NCBI GenBank assembly: GCA_037447655.1
Contig: JBBHKE010003289.1
Coordinates: forward strand, 50,388-114,387
From: Zygnema cylindricum
Lineage: Eukaryota > Streptophyta > Zygnematophyceae > Zygnematales > Zygnemataceae
Length of the DNA stretch: 64,000 nt
Reading direction: 5' to 3'
Under the pieces are notes generated by a model. That model had not been told where the DNA came from and searched no databases. It saw only the letters and a list, made by a program, of their open reading frames with translations. The position numbers and the translations under genes are program-made. Shown here piece after piece: positions 53,634 to 64,000 of this stretch. Positions within the stretch are counted from its first letter, which is position 1, and every line of letters starts with the position of its first letter.

Positions 53634-54509
53634 GTTGTCAAAAGTTGTACATTTAAAGTACAGTATAGTACAATTCGTACCTTTGAGTGTAGGTTTGACG
53701 GTCAATCCGTCGAACAACTTTGACTGGCAAAATATTGTAATGACGGTTAAAAAAGTGTCGCGCTTGCGAACGTCGACACTCATAAATAAAAAATATTCCA
53801 CACGCCTCGCGCAAGTTTACAGTAGCAAAGCAGCGACAACCACATGTAAATAAAATGGCTGCGCGCAGGTAGTTTCTCACTTCATGTGAACTCCACTGTG
53901 AGAGCACATACTGACATTTAACTTAGCCGCAAAAATGGAATCTAATCGCAAACCGTTACGTTGCAGTTGAACACAAATTAAAGGACGAAGTCATATGGAT
54001 AAATTAACTCGCACGAAACGAAGTAAACTTTGTAAAAGATAATAAAGCGTACCCCCCTAAAAATATTGATGAAGCTAATTAATAAAATAGCGCGTCGTCA
54101 CGCGCGAACAAATGAAGCCACACGATTTATGAATAAACATTCCTACGTTGACAACGTACTTAACATTGATTCACATTCAGTCATTCACGGTAAAACTAAA
54201 ATTCGCACATAAAAACAAAATATAGTACGCACTTAAATGCCAACATGTGCTCTCACAGTGGAGCTCACGGGAAGTGAGAAATTGCGCGCAACCATTTTAT
54301 TTACATGTGGTTGCCGCAGTTTTGTTAACGGAAACGTGCGTCGGCCGTGTGAAATGTTTTTTTTTTATGACGGTCGACGTTCACAAGCGCGACACTTTTT
54401 AACCATCATTACAATATTTCGCCAGTCAAAGTTGTTCGACCGTCAAATCAAAACTGAAAGTTACGTATTTTGTACTATACTGTACTTGAAATGTACAATT
54501 TTTCACAAC
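53634..54509. mobile_element. Foldback element with about 270-bp inverted arms
   Basis: Left arm about 53634-53915 and right arm about 54236-54509 are inverted copies: GTTGTACATTTAAAGTACAG against GTACTTGAAATGTACAATTT, and GTGCTCTCACAGTGGA at the inner ends. TA flanks both outer ends (53632-53633, 54510-54511). Arms diverge by point changes and contain AT/CG-rich mixed sequence; the 320-bp centre is unrelated and non-coding. Confidence 0.75.
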
Positions 54510-54511
54510 TA

Positions 54512-54704
54512 CACCGCGAATCGTTATTAGCGTTATGAACTCTATATCGGCACCCCAAATTTTTGACATTAATACCTTAAATAGAATAAACTACACTATT
54601 TAAGGTCGTGGATATAATCTCCGTCTCCGCACTCAATTAGGATGAATGACACTAATTTTTTCTTTACACTAATAATTTCTCAACGCTTATAACGATGCGC
54701 GGTG
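54512..54704. mobile_element. TA-flanked MITE of the CACCGC family, abutting the foldback
   Basis: Ends CACCGCGAATCGTTATTAGC and, reverse complemented, CACCGCGCATCGTTATAAGC. TA at 54510-54511 and 54705-54706. The left TA is also the right flank of the foldback element, so one inserted at the other's TA. 193 bp. Confidence 0.75.
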
Positions 54705-54889
54705 TACCTACGCAGCAAAATTTGTTTCTTCGATTAGCAATTCCCGAAAAGTATTCCTATAGGATTCTATACCTAAAATTCTACATCTTGAACTACCTGT
54801 CCAAGTGGTAGCGTGGTCGACGTTCTCCATGTTGTCACCATATAAATTTGAGAATCATGCATACGTCAGCAGCTCTGCATTTCCACAGC

Positions 54890-54988
54890 CCGCATGTCCG
54901 CCTCTTGACTTTGGTAGAGCAGCACTGTAGAGTACATAGCCCGCATGTCCGCCTCTTGACTTTGGTAGAGCAGCACTGTAGAGTACAG
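54890..54988 (+). repeat. Tandem duplication of 51 bp
   Basis: GCCCGCATGTCCGCCTCTTG through AGCAGCACTGTAGAGTAC occurs twice in a row, near-identical. It gives a repeated HSPHVRLLTLVEQHCRV in one frame, which I do not treat as coding. Confidence 0.9.
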
Positions 54989-54990
54989 TA

Positions 54991-55475
54991 CACCGCCAAT
55001 TGTATTAGAGTAAATAACGCTAATTCGGTGCCCTTTTTTTAAAAAATAAAACATGAAATACAATCCATAATTCTATTTTTTCCATTTACTCTAATGAGGG
55101 TTTTATTTCAATTAGCGTTAATAATGGAAGTACACTGCGATGGAAATAGCGTGGCGTACGAAGAGGGTTTCTCTGTACGAAATGGTACTTTTTGAATTAC
55201 AAAGACACTAAACATTTTTGCGCACATATGTGAATGTGCACTGGAAGAAAGAGACTCAAACTCGTCGACGAAAATTACGTTCTCATATGTTTGTCCGTCA
55301 CAATGAACAGTCACGTCTGTCGAATTGTGGATACCATGATATCGAAAGGCGGGTATTTATTATTCAGACAACCCAAATATGACTAGAGATTAATTAGTAT
55401 ATATATTTTTCAAAAAAATATGTTAATAACACAATTTTTATGCTATTTATTCCTACTCTAATAGCTTAGACGGTG
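54991..55475. mobile_element. Probable further CACCGC-family element
   Basis: Left CACCGCCAATTGTATTAGAG after TA; right end, reverse complemented, CACCGTCTAAGCTATTAGAG. Right flank TC instead of TA. Interior repeats ATTAGCGTTAATA. Non-coding. Confidence 0.5.
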
Positions 55476-55576
55476 TCAGTCAAGCCAATAAGTAGTACTC
55501 ACAGGGTGTACTATTGGCTGGTTGGTTTTTTTTATCAGTTGCTTTGTAATCAGCTTCGCGCTCTATTTGCATCATC

Positions 55577-57049
55577 GATTAATAAATCGCAAATTTGTAA
55601 GGTACAATTTAGTCACCGAACGGATGTGATTTGTAGTCTTGTGTTTTTTCGACCCACTGTCACGTCATCTTCAAACTTATCATGAACAGCGTCGGCAATG
55701 TGTTTTAAGCTAAGTAAAAACGTTTACACCAATAGGAAAACATATTCCCACGTGTGAAAAGTTTTCAAAAGTTTTGACCGAAAAACGTACAGGGTTGTTC
55801 GTTTTTGTCCGCACGCACCTTGTACGGTTTTTTTTGCAGGGGTCCCGAGGCTGCAGTGCCCTTCGACAGAAAGGTGTAAACTTTGCCAAAGCGCGGCTGC
55901 TGCTCGCCCTCCGCCCACTACGACAGCCGCTGTCGCCCGACGCCCCGCGCAGCCTTTCAAACCACACCATTTCGCATTCTGCTACAAGGCGGCTTTAAGT
56001 GCAGCGGAAGGGAGCCGGAGAAACTGTTCAGAGCGACGTTATTTAACCACCGCGGAAAGTACAAAAGTACTACTCCCGCCATTTGAAAATCACTACAACA
56101 TAAAAAAAACCACGTTCTTAATTTAAAATCAATCTTACACCCCATTTATATTTCTAACGGACATTAATTAGGCCAAATGGGGGTGGGGAAGGGAAGGGTC
56201 TAAGCAAGTGAAGGAGGCGGATATTGTGAGACTGTCTTGTGAGGTAGAACTAGCGGAGGAGTTATAGTGGATGTCAGTTTTTTTCTGTCGTTTTCCTTTA
56301 TAACTTAGCGCCGTACTGCCTATGTTGCGACCGTACGAATAAATCGCAAATTTGTAAAGTACAATTTGCGTCATTCTCGAACTTAGGATGTACGAAAATT
56401 TGTCGTCTTGTGTTTTTCCGACCCACTGTCACGTCATCTTCAAACTTATCATAAACAGCGTCGGCAATGTGTTTTAAGCTAAGTAAAAACGTTTACACCA
56501 ATAGGAAAACATATTCCCACGTGTGAAAAGTTTTCAAAAGTCTTTACTAAAAAAGTACAGGGCTGTTCGTTTTTGTCCGCACGCACCTTGTACGGTTTTT
56601 ATTTTGCACGGGTCCCGAGGCTGCAGTGCCCTTCGACAGAAAGGTGTAAACTTTGCCAAAGCGCCGCTGCTGCTCGCCCTCCGCCCACTACGACAGCCGC
56701 TGTCGCCCGGCGCCCCGCGCAGCCTTTCAAACCACACCATTTCGCATTCTGCTACAAGGCGGCTTTATGTGCAGCGGAAGGGAGCCGGAGACACTGTTCA
56801 GAGCGACATTATTTAACCACCGCGGAAAGTACAAAGTACTACTCCCGCCATTTGAAAATCACTACAACATAAAAAAAACCACGTTCTTAATTTAAAATCA
56901 ATCTTACACCCCATTTATATTTCTAACGGTCATTAATTAGGGCAAATTGGGGTGGGGAAGGGAAGGGTCTAAGCAAGTGAAGGAGGCGGATATTGTGAGA
57001 CTGTCTTGTGAGGTAGAACTAGCGGAGGAGTTATAGTGGATGTCAGTTT
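55577..57049 (+). repeat. Tandem duplication, period about 770 bp
   Basis: Copy 1 about 55577-56290, copy 2 about 56335-57049. Shared landmarks: AATAAATCGCAAATTTGTAA, GACCCACTGTCACGTCATCT, GTTTACACCAATAGGAAAAC and GGAGTTATAGTGGATGTCAG. Each copy has a GC-rich island of about 200 bp (55845-56035; 56615-56805) in AT-rich surroundings. Frames in the island are open in several phases but match nothing I know. By eye, copies differ at only a few percent of positions. Confidence 0.85.
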
Positions 57050-58790
57050 AAACGGAATTGAAAGAAGGTTTAACCGTTTTTAGACCATTTTTGAAAAACT
57101 AAAGAAATTTTATGTTTCGAATTTATTTTCTGATTCCGTTTTTTTCAACTTCAAATTCAGTTTTTGATTCTGTTACAATTACAATTTCAGGTGAAAATTC
57201 AGTTTCAGCTATATATACAATTTACAGTTGCAAATTCAATTTCACTCGCACTTTTGTTTCAGTTCAGTTTTTCATGCAGATCCTATTTTCCTCCACTACA
57301 ATTTTGGTCCAAACTACAAGTCTCTGTAATTGTTTTTACTTTCTCTGTATATATTACTTTTTCCATCTCCTCTCACCTGTCAAAGTCACCCTAAATAATT
57401 CAAATTACTTTGCTCTATTCCACATTATCCGTGGAATCCATTTTCAGTTTCAGTTGTTGATCACTTTTAGGCCGCTTTTGTGATGTTTAAATTGTGATGG
57501 TTTAAGGCATTTTTTCGCCCTTTTTGATGTAGAAAATGTGATGCTCGGTATAGTTGGTTTTCAAGCAAGATTTTTTTCATGTTTTATACATGAATAAAAT
57601 GAATAGCTTGTCTCTTATCCAACTCTTTTCCTTATAAGCTATATAAGTTTTGTTCTTTCAATATTCATATCATATTATGCATATATATATATACCACCGT
57701 GCACTGTTTTTGTTGTTGTTTTTTGCGTATTTTTTTCTATTGAATGTTTCGTCTTCTTTTCAGGTGTTTGGTGTTCTATAATTCTGTACATATTCGAGTA
57801 TTTGGAGTTGTTGAACAATTTTCACGTTGAGTTTGCGAAGGCTTTGTTGCATGCTATTGTTGTTATCTGTGAACACCTCGTGGCATCATTTTTTCAAAAG
57901 GTACACAAATTAGATATCTTATCAACAGTTTTTCAAGAGATACACAAATTTGATATCTAATCAACATTTGTTTTAAATTGAAATTCATTTTCGAAATTTG
58001 GTAAAAAAACCACACAAGTGTTGGAGTTTTACACTAGTTTAAGAATCATTAGAGAAAATATAATGAAAACCACTAATAAACATTCATTCAAGATATATAT
58101 ATAACATAAAAAAACGGATTGGAAAAAATGTGAGAGCGTATGTTCACGAATATACAAAAAAAAGTTACACATTCGCTTACAATTCAAAACCTCGAGAATA
58201 GAGAGTCGAAAAGTAAATTGCCTTCTCAAACTCCAATAGTCGAACTATTAGATATTCACGAACTAAAATACAACTACTGAAAGAAAACAAAAAGCAAAAA
58301 TAAAAGAAAAAGGTCTAATCTCTTGAAGCAAACAACATCAACTTCAATAGTCATGTCAAATAACGTCACATATTCTTCGCTGGCCGTGTTGGTTGAATAA
58401 TATTGATAGCAATAGTATTGTCGTTAACGGTTGTAAGACCGCGGTTAACGCGGAGGTAACAATTCAAATCATCACAGCCACACAACGGGCTTTCTTTTCT
58501 GGTGTCATCCTGCAAAATCATGCACAACTTTCAATGTCAAACCCTTAAAAATGACTTTGCGTAAGTGAAAAGAATAATCTTAAACATTAGAGACATGAAC
58601 TGTCTTTTGAAAACCCAACGAGATAATGAAGTAAAAAACTAAAGCCAATTAGGACAAGTCAATCGCTTAAATGAATGAAAGGAAAAGTGTATGACATTGC
58701 CAAGATTCGTACAAGTATAATACATCTGTCGTAAATCAATTGAATTGTGGAAATATACACAACATTGATAACACCAAAATTATCATCCTC
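57050..58790. other. AT-rich stretch, partly TTCAGTTTC-rich
   Basis: 57120-57460 is rich in TTCAGTTTCAG-like pyrimidine motifs related to the satellite at 58930. The rest has no recognisable gene; frames are low-complexity. Confidence 0.45.
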
Positions 58791-58929
58791 TTAAATGTTA
58801 CATAGCGGACATGTCATTTCACCCTCTTTCACATCGACACTAAATCCTGTGACATCCGAGTTGCTCCTCTCAGACATCCACACGAAATGTTATGATTTGC
58901 TTCTCACAGACGGTGCAAAATTCAGATCG

Positions 58930-59760
58930 AAACTTTGCAAAGAATTTAATTCAGTTTGGTATTCTGTTAAACAATTAGTTGAGTTACTACCACTTCAGTT
59001 TTCAGCTCAATATCCAACTCGTTATTCGCTTCAATACTCGGTTCAATATCTTGTTAAGTTTCCGAATAAGTATTCAGTTGGTATCAAGTTAAAGTATTCA
59101 ATTCAGATATTCAATATTTGTTCCAGTTGAGTATCTTGTATATTATTGAGTTCAGTATTTAGTGCAAAATTCAGTTCAATATTCTGTTTTGTATTTATTT
59201 CATTTCTATATTCTGTTATAAATTTAGTTCTGGTACCACTTCAGCCCTCATTTCAGAATTATGTTTAGAATTCATTCCAGTATTCAGTTTAATTTCCAAA
59301 TCAGTATTCAGTATGGTATGAAGTTAAGTGTTCGGTACTATTTCCAATTGAGTATTTAATATAATATTCAGTTCAGTATCTACTGTAATACTTGGTTCAG
59401 CTTTCTGTTAAATATTTTGTTCAGTTTACGAGTTCAACTTTCATTTCAATAACTAGTTTAGTGTTCGGTTCAGTACTTAGTTCAATATTTAGTTCAGTTT
59501 CATAATAAGTAATCAGTTCGGTATGAGGTTAATATTCATTTCAGTTTTCAATTCAATACTTTGTTGTGTTTCAGCTGAGTGTCCAATACTTTATTGAGTT
59601 TAGTATTCACTGCAATATTCAGTTCATTTTTCAGTTCAGTATTAATCAATTCACTGATGTTTTCAGTAGTCAGTTCAAAATTTAGCTCGATTATGAATTC
59701 AGTATTCAGTCCGGTGTCCACTTCAGTATGTAGATCAGTATTCATTCAGGTTCTAGTGCC
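58930..59760. repeat. Degenerate CAGT satellite
   Basis: About 0.8 kb made of variants of TTCAGTATTCAGTTCAGT. The pentamer core TTCAG/TTCAA recurs every 5-12 nt with no fixed longer period visible by eye. On the minus strand one frame (59745-59548) reads NTELKNELN-like repeats. No gene is claimed. Confidence 0.75.
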
Positions 59761-60340
59761 CAAGGAAACCCTAAAAAACCCTAAAAACAAAAGATGTCAA
59801 GATAATATCTCTTTAGCCAACATTAAGTCAGTGGAATTCATCCGAATGGCACCGCAAAGGATCAAAATGTGATGTAAATATTTAATGTACTTTATCAAAT
59901 GAGAAAGATAGCTCCAACATGCAACATTCTGACCTTCTCCTGTGCTTCCAAACTGGGAGCTTTTTTATGCTAGCGAAGTCGAACGAGACTAATAGCACTT
60001 CTAGCATACTCGTTGTGAAAGCCTACAACCACTTAATAGCAACAACCTCGTGGATGCCAAAGTGGAATTGGAGGGGAAGTGGCTTCTTTAGCATCTTACC
60101 TTATTCTGCAGCGTGCAGATGTTCGGGGAAGGGAAGTCAAATAGAAATTCAAAGCGCGAAGAAATTTCCAAAGAGGCAACCGTATAGGGAAGGCAGGGGA
60201 AACGTCACTTTTTCAGCCATGGACAGCATCCATGGACAGAGGGTTGGAACTTGGAAAGGTAGGCGTCTACAAAATGTCACTAAAATTTTTGCAACGTCAC
60301 AAACAAATTTTAAAAATCTGGTGCGTCATCACAAATTGTT
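59761..60340. other. Unassigned spacer
   Basis: Frame 59919-60344 (141 residues) has no recognisable motif and no relatives in the window. Contains CCATGGACAGCATCCATGGA, a short repeat. Confidence 0.4.
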
Positions 60341-60344
60341 CTAG

Positions 60345-60741
60345 TTTGAAAGTAGGCGTTTTTATGGTAGGCCTTTGGTAGGCGCACAATACTTGGCACA
60401 AAACCCCCGCAGAGTAGGCATACTGTATGTGCGTGTGTTGTGCACACCCCAGTACGAACGTACGAATCCGACGTATCATCATAGTACAGCGCACGCTGCC
60501 AGACGAATTTTTTTAGCGAACTAACACGGCGTAGGATGACATTTCGCGGGAAAAATACCCAGAGAAAAAAAAAACTGGAAAAAAAAAACCGGGAAAAAAA
60601 AAACCCTGAAAAAAAAAAAAACGGACGTAAGTCTTTTCGTAAGTTGTGTTATGGGCTTTTCATGTGATCTTCTTAGATCGCTCCTTTGATCAGCGACCGT
60701 CCAATCGTATAGTATGGGCCGTCTTTCACCTACTTTTGAAC
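60345..60741 (-). mobile_element. TA-flanked MITE, GTTCAAAAGTAGGTG family, copy 2
   Basis: Left end GTTTGAAAGTAGGCG, right end, reverse complemented, GTTCAAAAGTAGGTGAAAG, TA on both sides. Orientation is inverted relative to copies at 35806 and 60926. The interior includes an insertion with A-run repeats at 60559-60623. Confidence 0.65.
60559..60623 (+). repeat. Poly-A runs with short spacers
   Basis: Four runs of about 9-13 A separated by 4-6 nt (CTGG, CCGGG, CCCTG). Low complexity within a MITE. Confidence 0.85.
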
Positions 60742-60925
60742 TATGCAAATTGTACACGAGTATGAGAGCTGCAGGATCCTAAAAAAAGGTAGAATATAAA
60801 ATATCACTTTTCAACAAACTTAAGTAACAATTTCGAGTGAACACGTAGAGACACTTGAAATCTGAGTCCGCCGGATCCGCGCTATAATACGAAGTAGGTT
60901 CGCTAAGGGTATGATTACATCGATA

Positions 60926-61223
60926 GTTCTAAAGTAGGTGAAAGTAGGCCCATACAATATGCCTATTTTATGCAAAACATACAATATAACCTTAAGACCC
61001 ATATTGTATTCGTTTCTGTTTGGACCAATTAAAACATTCGGACCAAAAATTCGACCAATTAAAACATTCGGACGAATTTTTTTTATTTACACCGTCATAT
61101 TCGGACGATCGGACGGTTGCTGATAAAAGTAGCGATCTAAGAAGATCACATGAAAAGCCCATAACACAACTTACGACAAAGGCGCCGGCCAAAGGCCTAC
61201 CATAAAAACACCTACTTTTGAAC
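60926..61223 (+). mobile_element. TA-flanked MITE, GTTCAAAAGTAGGTG family, copy 3
   Basis: Inserted near the left end of the Harbinger-like element. Ends GTTCTAAAGTAGGTGAAAG and, reverse complemented, GTTCAAAAGTAGGTG; TA on both sides. Contains a 20-bp direct repeat (GACCAATTAAAACATTCGGA near 61020 and 61053). Confidence 0.75.
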
Positions 61224-61425
61224 TATGCATCAGACGAAAAGTGAGCTTTAATACTAAATTTTGTACTTCCGCGTACCATGTCGTACTATATTTTCGTGAG
61301 CTTCTTCAAGACAACATTACAAAAAATAAGATAAGGATTCTCCAAGTATCCAAGAGAAAACATCGACCGTCCAATTACATTATGGTCTTCATCTACGAAG
61401 CAATCGCTCCATCCGCCTCTGTATT

Positions 61426-61456
61426 GGTGAACCCACCTCGCGGAGGTGGGTTCACC
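61426..61456. repeat. Palindrome, 14-bp arms
   Basis: GGTGAACCCACCTC, 3-nt centre GCG, then the exact complement. Counterpart of 1229-1261 with different but still pairing bases. It is followed by two more GGGTTCACCGGTAC motifs. Confidence 0.85.
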
Positions 61457-61909
61457 GGTACACAACCGGTGGGTTCACCGGTACAGAACCAGTCAATTCG
61501 CTACACCTGGACGATAGACACGTGCGTTGATGAAAAATGAAAATTTTCACACATCCCCAAAGTCACGTGCCTTCGGACAAGGTGACCGTTAAATCTTTGC
61601 CGAAAAGAAATACAGTTTTTTCCTGAAAGTTAGTAGAGTGAAGGAGATCTCCGAGGTACATTGACGGGGTACACTTGCGAAGTACATGCACGTAATACGC
61701 AAGTACGGATTTCCATATGAAAATGGCTGATTTTCAAATCTTTGACGATTTTAGAGATTTGATCGTCAACTTACGTGGAACCACACAAATCAGAACACTT
61801 ATGTTTAAACTTGTTTACAGACGATACGCGATGTAACCGAGGCCTCTGTCATACAGAAATTTTGCTGTCCGTACTTTTACAAAGACCCCCTGATGTAACC
61901 ATACCCTAA

Positions 61910-62845
61910 GTTGCAAATACATAGGGCAGCACCCTTACTTTTAAAAAACAACACGGTACGAACCATAGATGTCCCGTGCGCATATGACGCACGGTATAAG
62001 CTAACGAACACTACATACAGTACGCATCAAGCGATGACAAAAAGTAAATAAATGCGTACTTTACTTTTTACCCGTACATTATTTTTACACTTACGTACAT
62101 TGTCCGTCTATGTTTCTACATTTTAGGGTTATTTAGGGGATTTTTTAGGGTTTTCAAGGTACATTGCCGTACGTTTTTTTATTTTTTAGTACGGCTATCG
62201 TAGATATTCCGTACTATTTGGTTTTTTAGGGTACACTTTCACTCAGTTTCGTACATTTTTGCTAAATTTCGTACTTTATAAGATTTTTAAGGATTTTTTA
62301 AGATTACGCTTTCCGTACATTTTTGAACATGGCCGTACGCAAAGTCTACTCGAATTTTACGAAAAGTATCAAAAAGACGAATACTATGTAGTTTTCGTAA
62401 AAAAGTTGAAATCCGTACGAACTGGACATCGACGGTACGAACAGAAATACATATGCGGTCCAATCATGAGTCAAACTATGGTAGCGTGGCATCAACACAT
62501 TTGTTCAGAGAATCCGAGTACTTCGGCGACCATGTGTACTTTCACTATGTCGCTATCGTATTGCCGTACAACCGGCGCGCCGACTAGAAATCTCCGAAGG
62601 TCAAACACCAGTATTCTGACGACGTACAAATGTATAAATTTACAAAACTTAGTAGTAGTTTTAAAAAGCAACAGGAAAAATATTGAAAACTGCAAGTTCT
62701 CTACATCTGTTAAAAAAATAGAAAATTCTCAATTTTTTTGTACAATTTTTAGCTTGATTATTTCGCCATTTCAATTGAGTCTTTAATTTCAACTATAAAG
62801 TTTTAAACTAAGTCGGTAACTGTGATAATTCACTTAAGAAAAAAA
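61910..62845 (+). pseudogene. GTAC-rich stretch with coding relic
   Basis: An open frame 62259-62786 (175 residues) contains EFYEKYQKDEYYVVFVKKLK and VRTGHRRYEQKY. The first part resembles 23695-23755. The rest has no recognisable domain, and the end is low-complexity. Possibly a remnant of an unknown transposon protein. This stretch is also the 5' flank of the second CCS copy. Confidence 0.35.
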
Positions 62846-62848
62846 AAG

Positions 62849-62893
62849 GTGGGTTTCGGCAAAGCTCCTCCTCCCGCATGTGCGGTCGAAGTG
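62849..62893 (+). pseudogene. CCS: Exon 1 of a second CCS copy
   Basis: 45 nt homologous to 34652-34696 (GKAPPPACAVEV against GEAPPPAGDTEV), ending GAAGTG before GTGAGTTT exactly as there. The start codon position reads GTG instead of ATG, so this copy probably cannot start here. The intron continues to the window edge; exon 2 would lie at or beyond 64000. Confidence 0.6.
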
Positions 62894-64000
62894 GTGAGTT
62901 TAAAACCTCCTTGTCCAGACCTTGAAATTATATATTGAAAAATGGACCAAAATCTAACAAATATATTTGTAAATATCTCTTATATTTGAGATTGGGAGCT
63001 GTGTTTAATTTTTTTTTTGCCTTGGTCATTTTGTTTGCGTTACCTCGTCCTCTTACGACACAATTTATGAGTTTTCTCATAATTGTCACCAAAACAATTA
63101 AAAATGTGGTGCATTTTCTTTCCATCTGTGACACTAGTCACGCAATTTATCTTATGTGACATTGGTCACGCTTAAAGTCCTGTGTCATATTAGGAGTAGA
63201 TTGAAATGCTGGAAAAGTTAGATTTTCCTTTATTTCTCGTCCCTTGTCATTTTGTGGTCGATTTCCATTTCATTGTCCTCATAAGTCACAATTTATAACT
63301 TCTCTCATACTTATAACCAAAATAATAAAAAAAATTGGTGAAGGTCCATTCCATCTGTGTCAAGCAATGTCTTATGTGACATTGGTCGCGCCTAGAGCCA
63401 CGTGTCAAATGGGATTAGAAATTGGGAATAGGTAGTGGTTTCTTCATTATGAGCGACTATGGTGAAAGTCTGTCTTAATTTGAGATATTTATAAAGATTT
63501 TTGAAGCCCACGTTTATGATTGCTATACCACGAGTGACATTCGTCACATATTTCATGTTAATGTGTGACATGCTGTCAGACATTATTGATTCTAGATGTC
63601 ATGCGGGACACTTTCACAAATGCTATATGTGACATTGGTTGCTCTTGATGCATAATAATGTCACGATTGTTGATGGTGCCAGAGGTTAGTGATTCTTAAA
63701 CCATGTGTGCCATTGATGTCGAATACAATGTGTGGCAATAGTAGCTCGTAAACACTTTCACAGGGCGTACTGTAGATCTTAGTTATTACAGACTGTCGTA
63801 CAGTGTGTAATTGTACTTTATACACTGCTTACAGTGAGCACCATATCGTTAGTATTTGCACCCGAAGTTTTTAGAAATATTTATAGAGTTTAATTCTGTC
63901 TGAAAGTGGTATCAGCGAGTATTACTTCTTTGGTGATGGATAAGGGTTAAAGATTAGGGTAAACTGTGCACCGAGATCCGCGCTGGTTACAGTGTATTCT
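62894..64000 (+). repeat. Intron 1 of second CCS copy with TGTGACATT repeats
   Basis: TGTGACATTGGTCACGC-type motifs near 63126, 63156, 63376, 63533 and 63627. Unique stretches match intron 1 of the first copy in reverse orientation (CACAATTTATAACTTCTCTC; GTAGTGGTTTCTTCA; GATTGCTATACCACGAGTGA). Homology fades after about 63765. Confidence 0.65.

Larger units (their letters stand above)
60907..61906. mobile_element. Harbinger-like element with TSD TAA
   Basis: Ends GGGTATGATTACATC and, reverse complemented, GGGTATGGTTACATC. TAA at 60904-60906 and 61907-61909. 1000 bp including a nested MITE (60926-61223). Next to the ends it shares CATCAGACGAAAAGTGAG-like sequence with A1 and with 1032-20669, so all four belong to one group. 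No transposase frame. Confidence 0.75.

Noticed and set aside
54790-54850. tRNA-like A box (TGTCCAAGTGGTAGCG)
   Set aside because: No matching acceptor or T arm and no B box at the right distance.
59919-60344. 141-residue plus-strand frame
   Set aside because: No motif and no second copy; open length is not exceptional at this base composition.

Overview
The window is nuclear DNA of a plant-lineage (streptophyte) eukaryote. Evidence: Ty1/copia and other LTR retrotransposons with 5-bp target-site duplications (TSDs), GT-AG introns, a leucine-rich-repeat gene built of 72-nt phase-2 exons, a decayed gene for the copper chaperone of superoxide dismutase (CCS), and primer-binding sites fitting plant-type initiator tRNA-Met. 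I cannot name the species. There are no bacterial operons. Nearly all of the sequence is nested transposons, and the host genes seen are fragments or pseudogenes.

Region 1 (1-20.7 kb) is a nest. A PIF/Harbinger-like element (1032-20669, TSD TTA) holds a hAT-like element (1571-2421) and a plus-strand copia element E0 (2613-20647, TSD ATTTT/ATTTC). The gag of E0 is split by a minus-strand copia array (4144-15966, TSD GTGAA) laid out LTR-internal-LTR-internal-LTR. In all these copia elements the gag reading frame starts inside the LTR and runs through a primer-binding site complementary to the anticodon arm of initiator tRNA-Met, the half-tRNA priming known from Drosophila copia.

Region 2 (20.7-39.4 kb) has a TIR element (21708-22680), a hairpin-rich stretch with a MITE whose empty site can be read, an LRR-receptor-like 5' gene part (24042-26467), tRNA-like/SINE sequences, a minus-strand CCS pseudogene (32038-34696) with an extra copy of its last exon (29419-29667), and a second, broken LRR copy (37540-39094) with a Harbinger-like insertion in its intron.

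Region 3 (39.4-50.3 kb) is a non-autonomous LTR element E4 (39417-50294, conventional tRNA-Met PBS, no recognisable pol). Copia element E3 (44246-50163, TSD ATATT) is inserted in its 3' LTR.

Region 4 (50.3-64 kb) has microsatellites, two hAT-like MITEs (one split by a solo LTR with TSD GCATG), a foldback element abutting a TA-flanked MITE, a 770-bp tandem duplication with a GC-rich island, a CAGT-based satellite, more MITEs, a complete Harbinger-like element (60907-61906, TSD TAA) and, at 62849, the first exon of a second CCS copy facing the first one head to head.

All boundaries, TSDs and homologies were read by eye; no alignment or database search was run.
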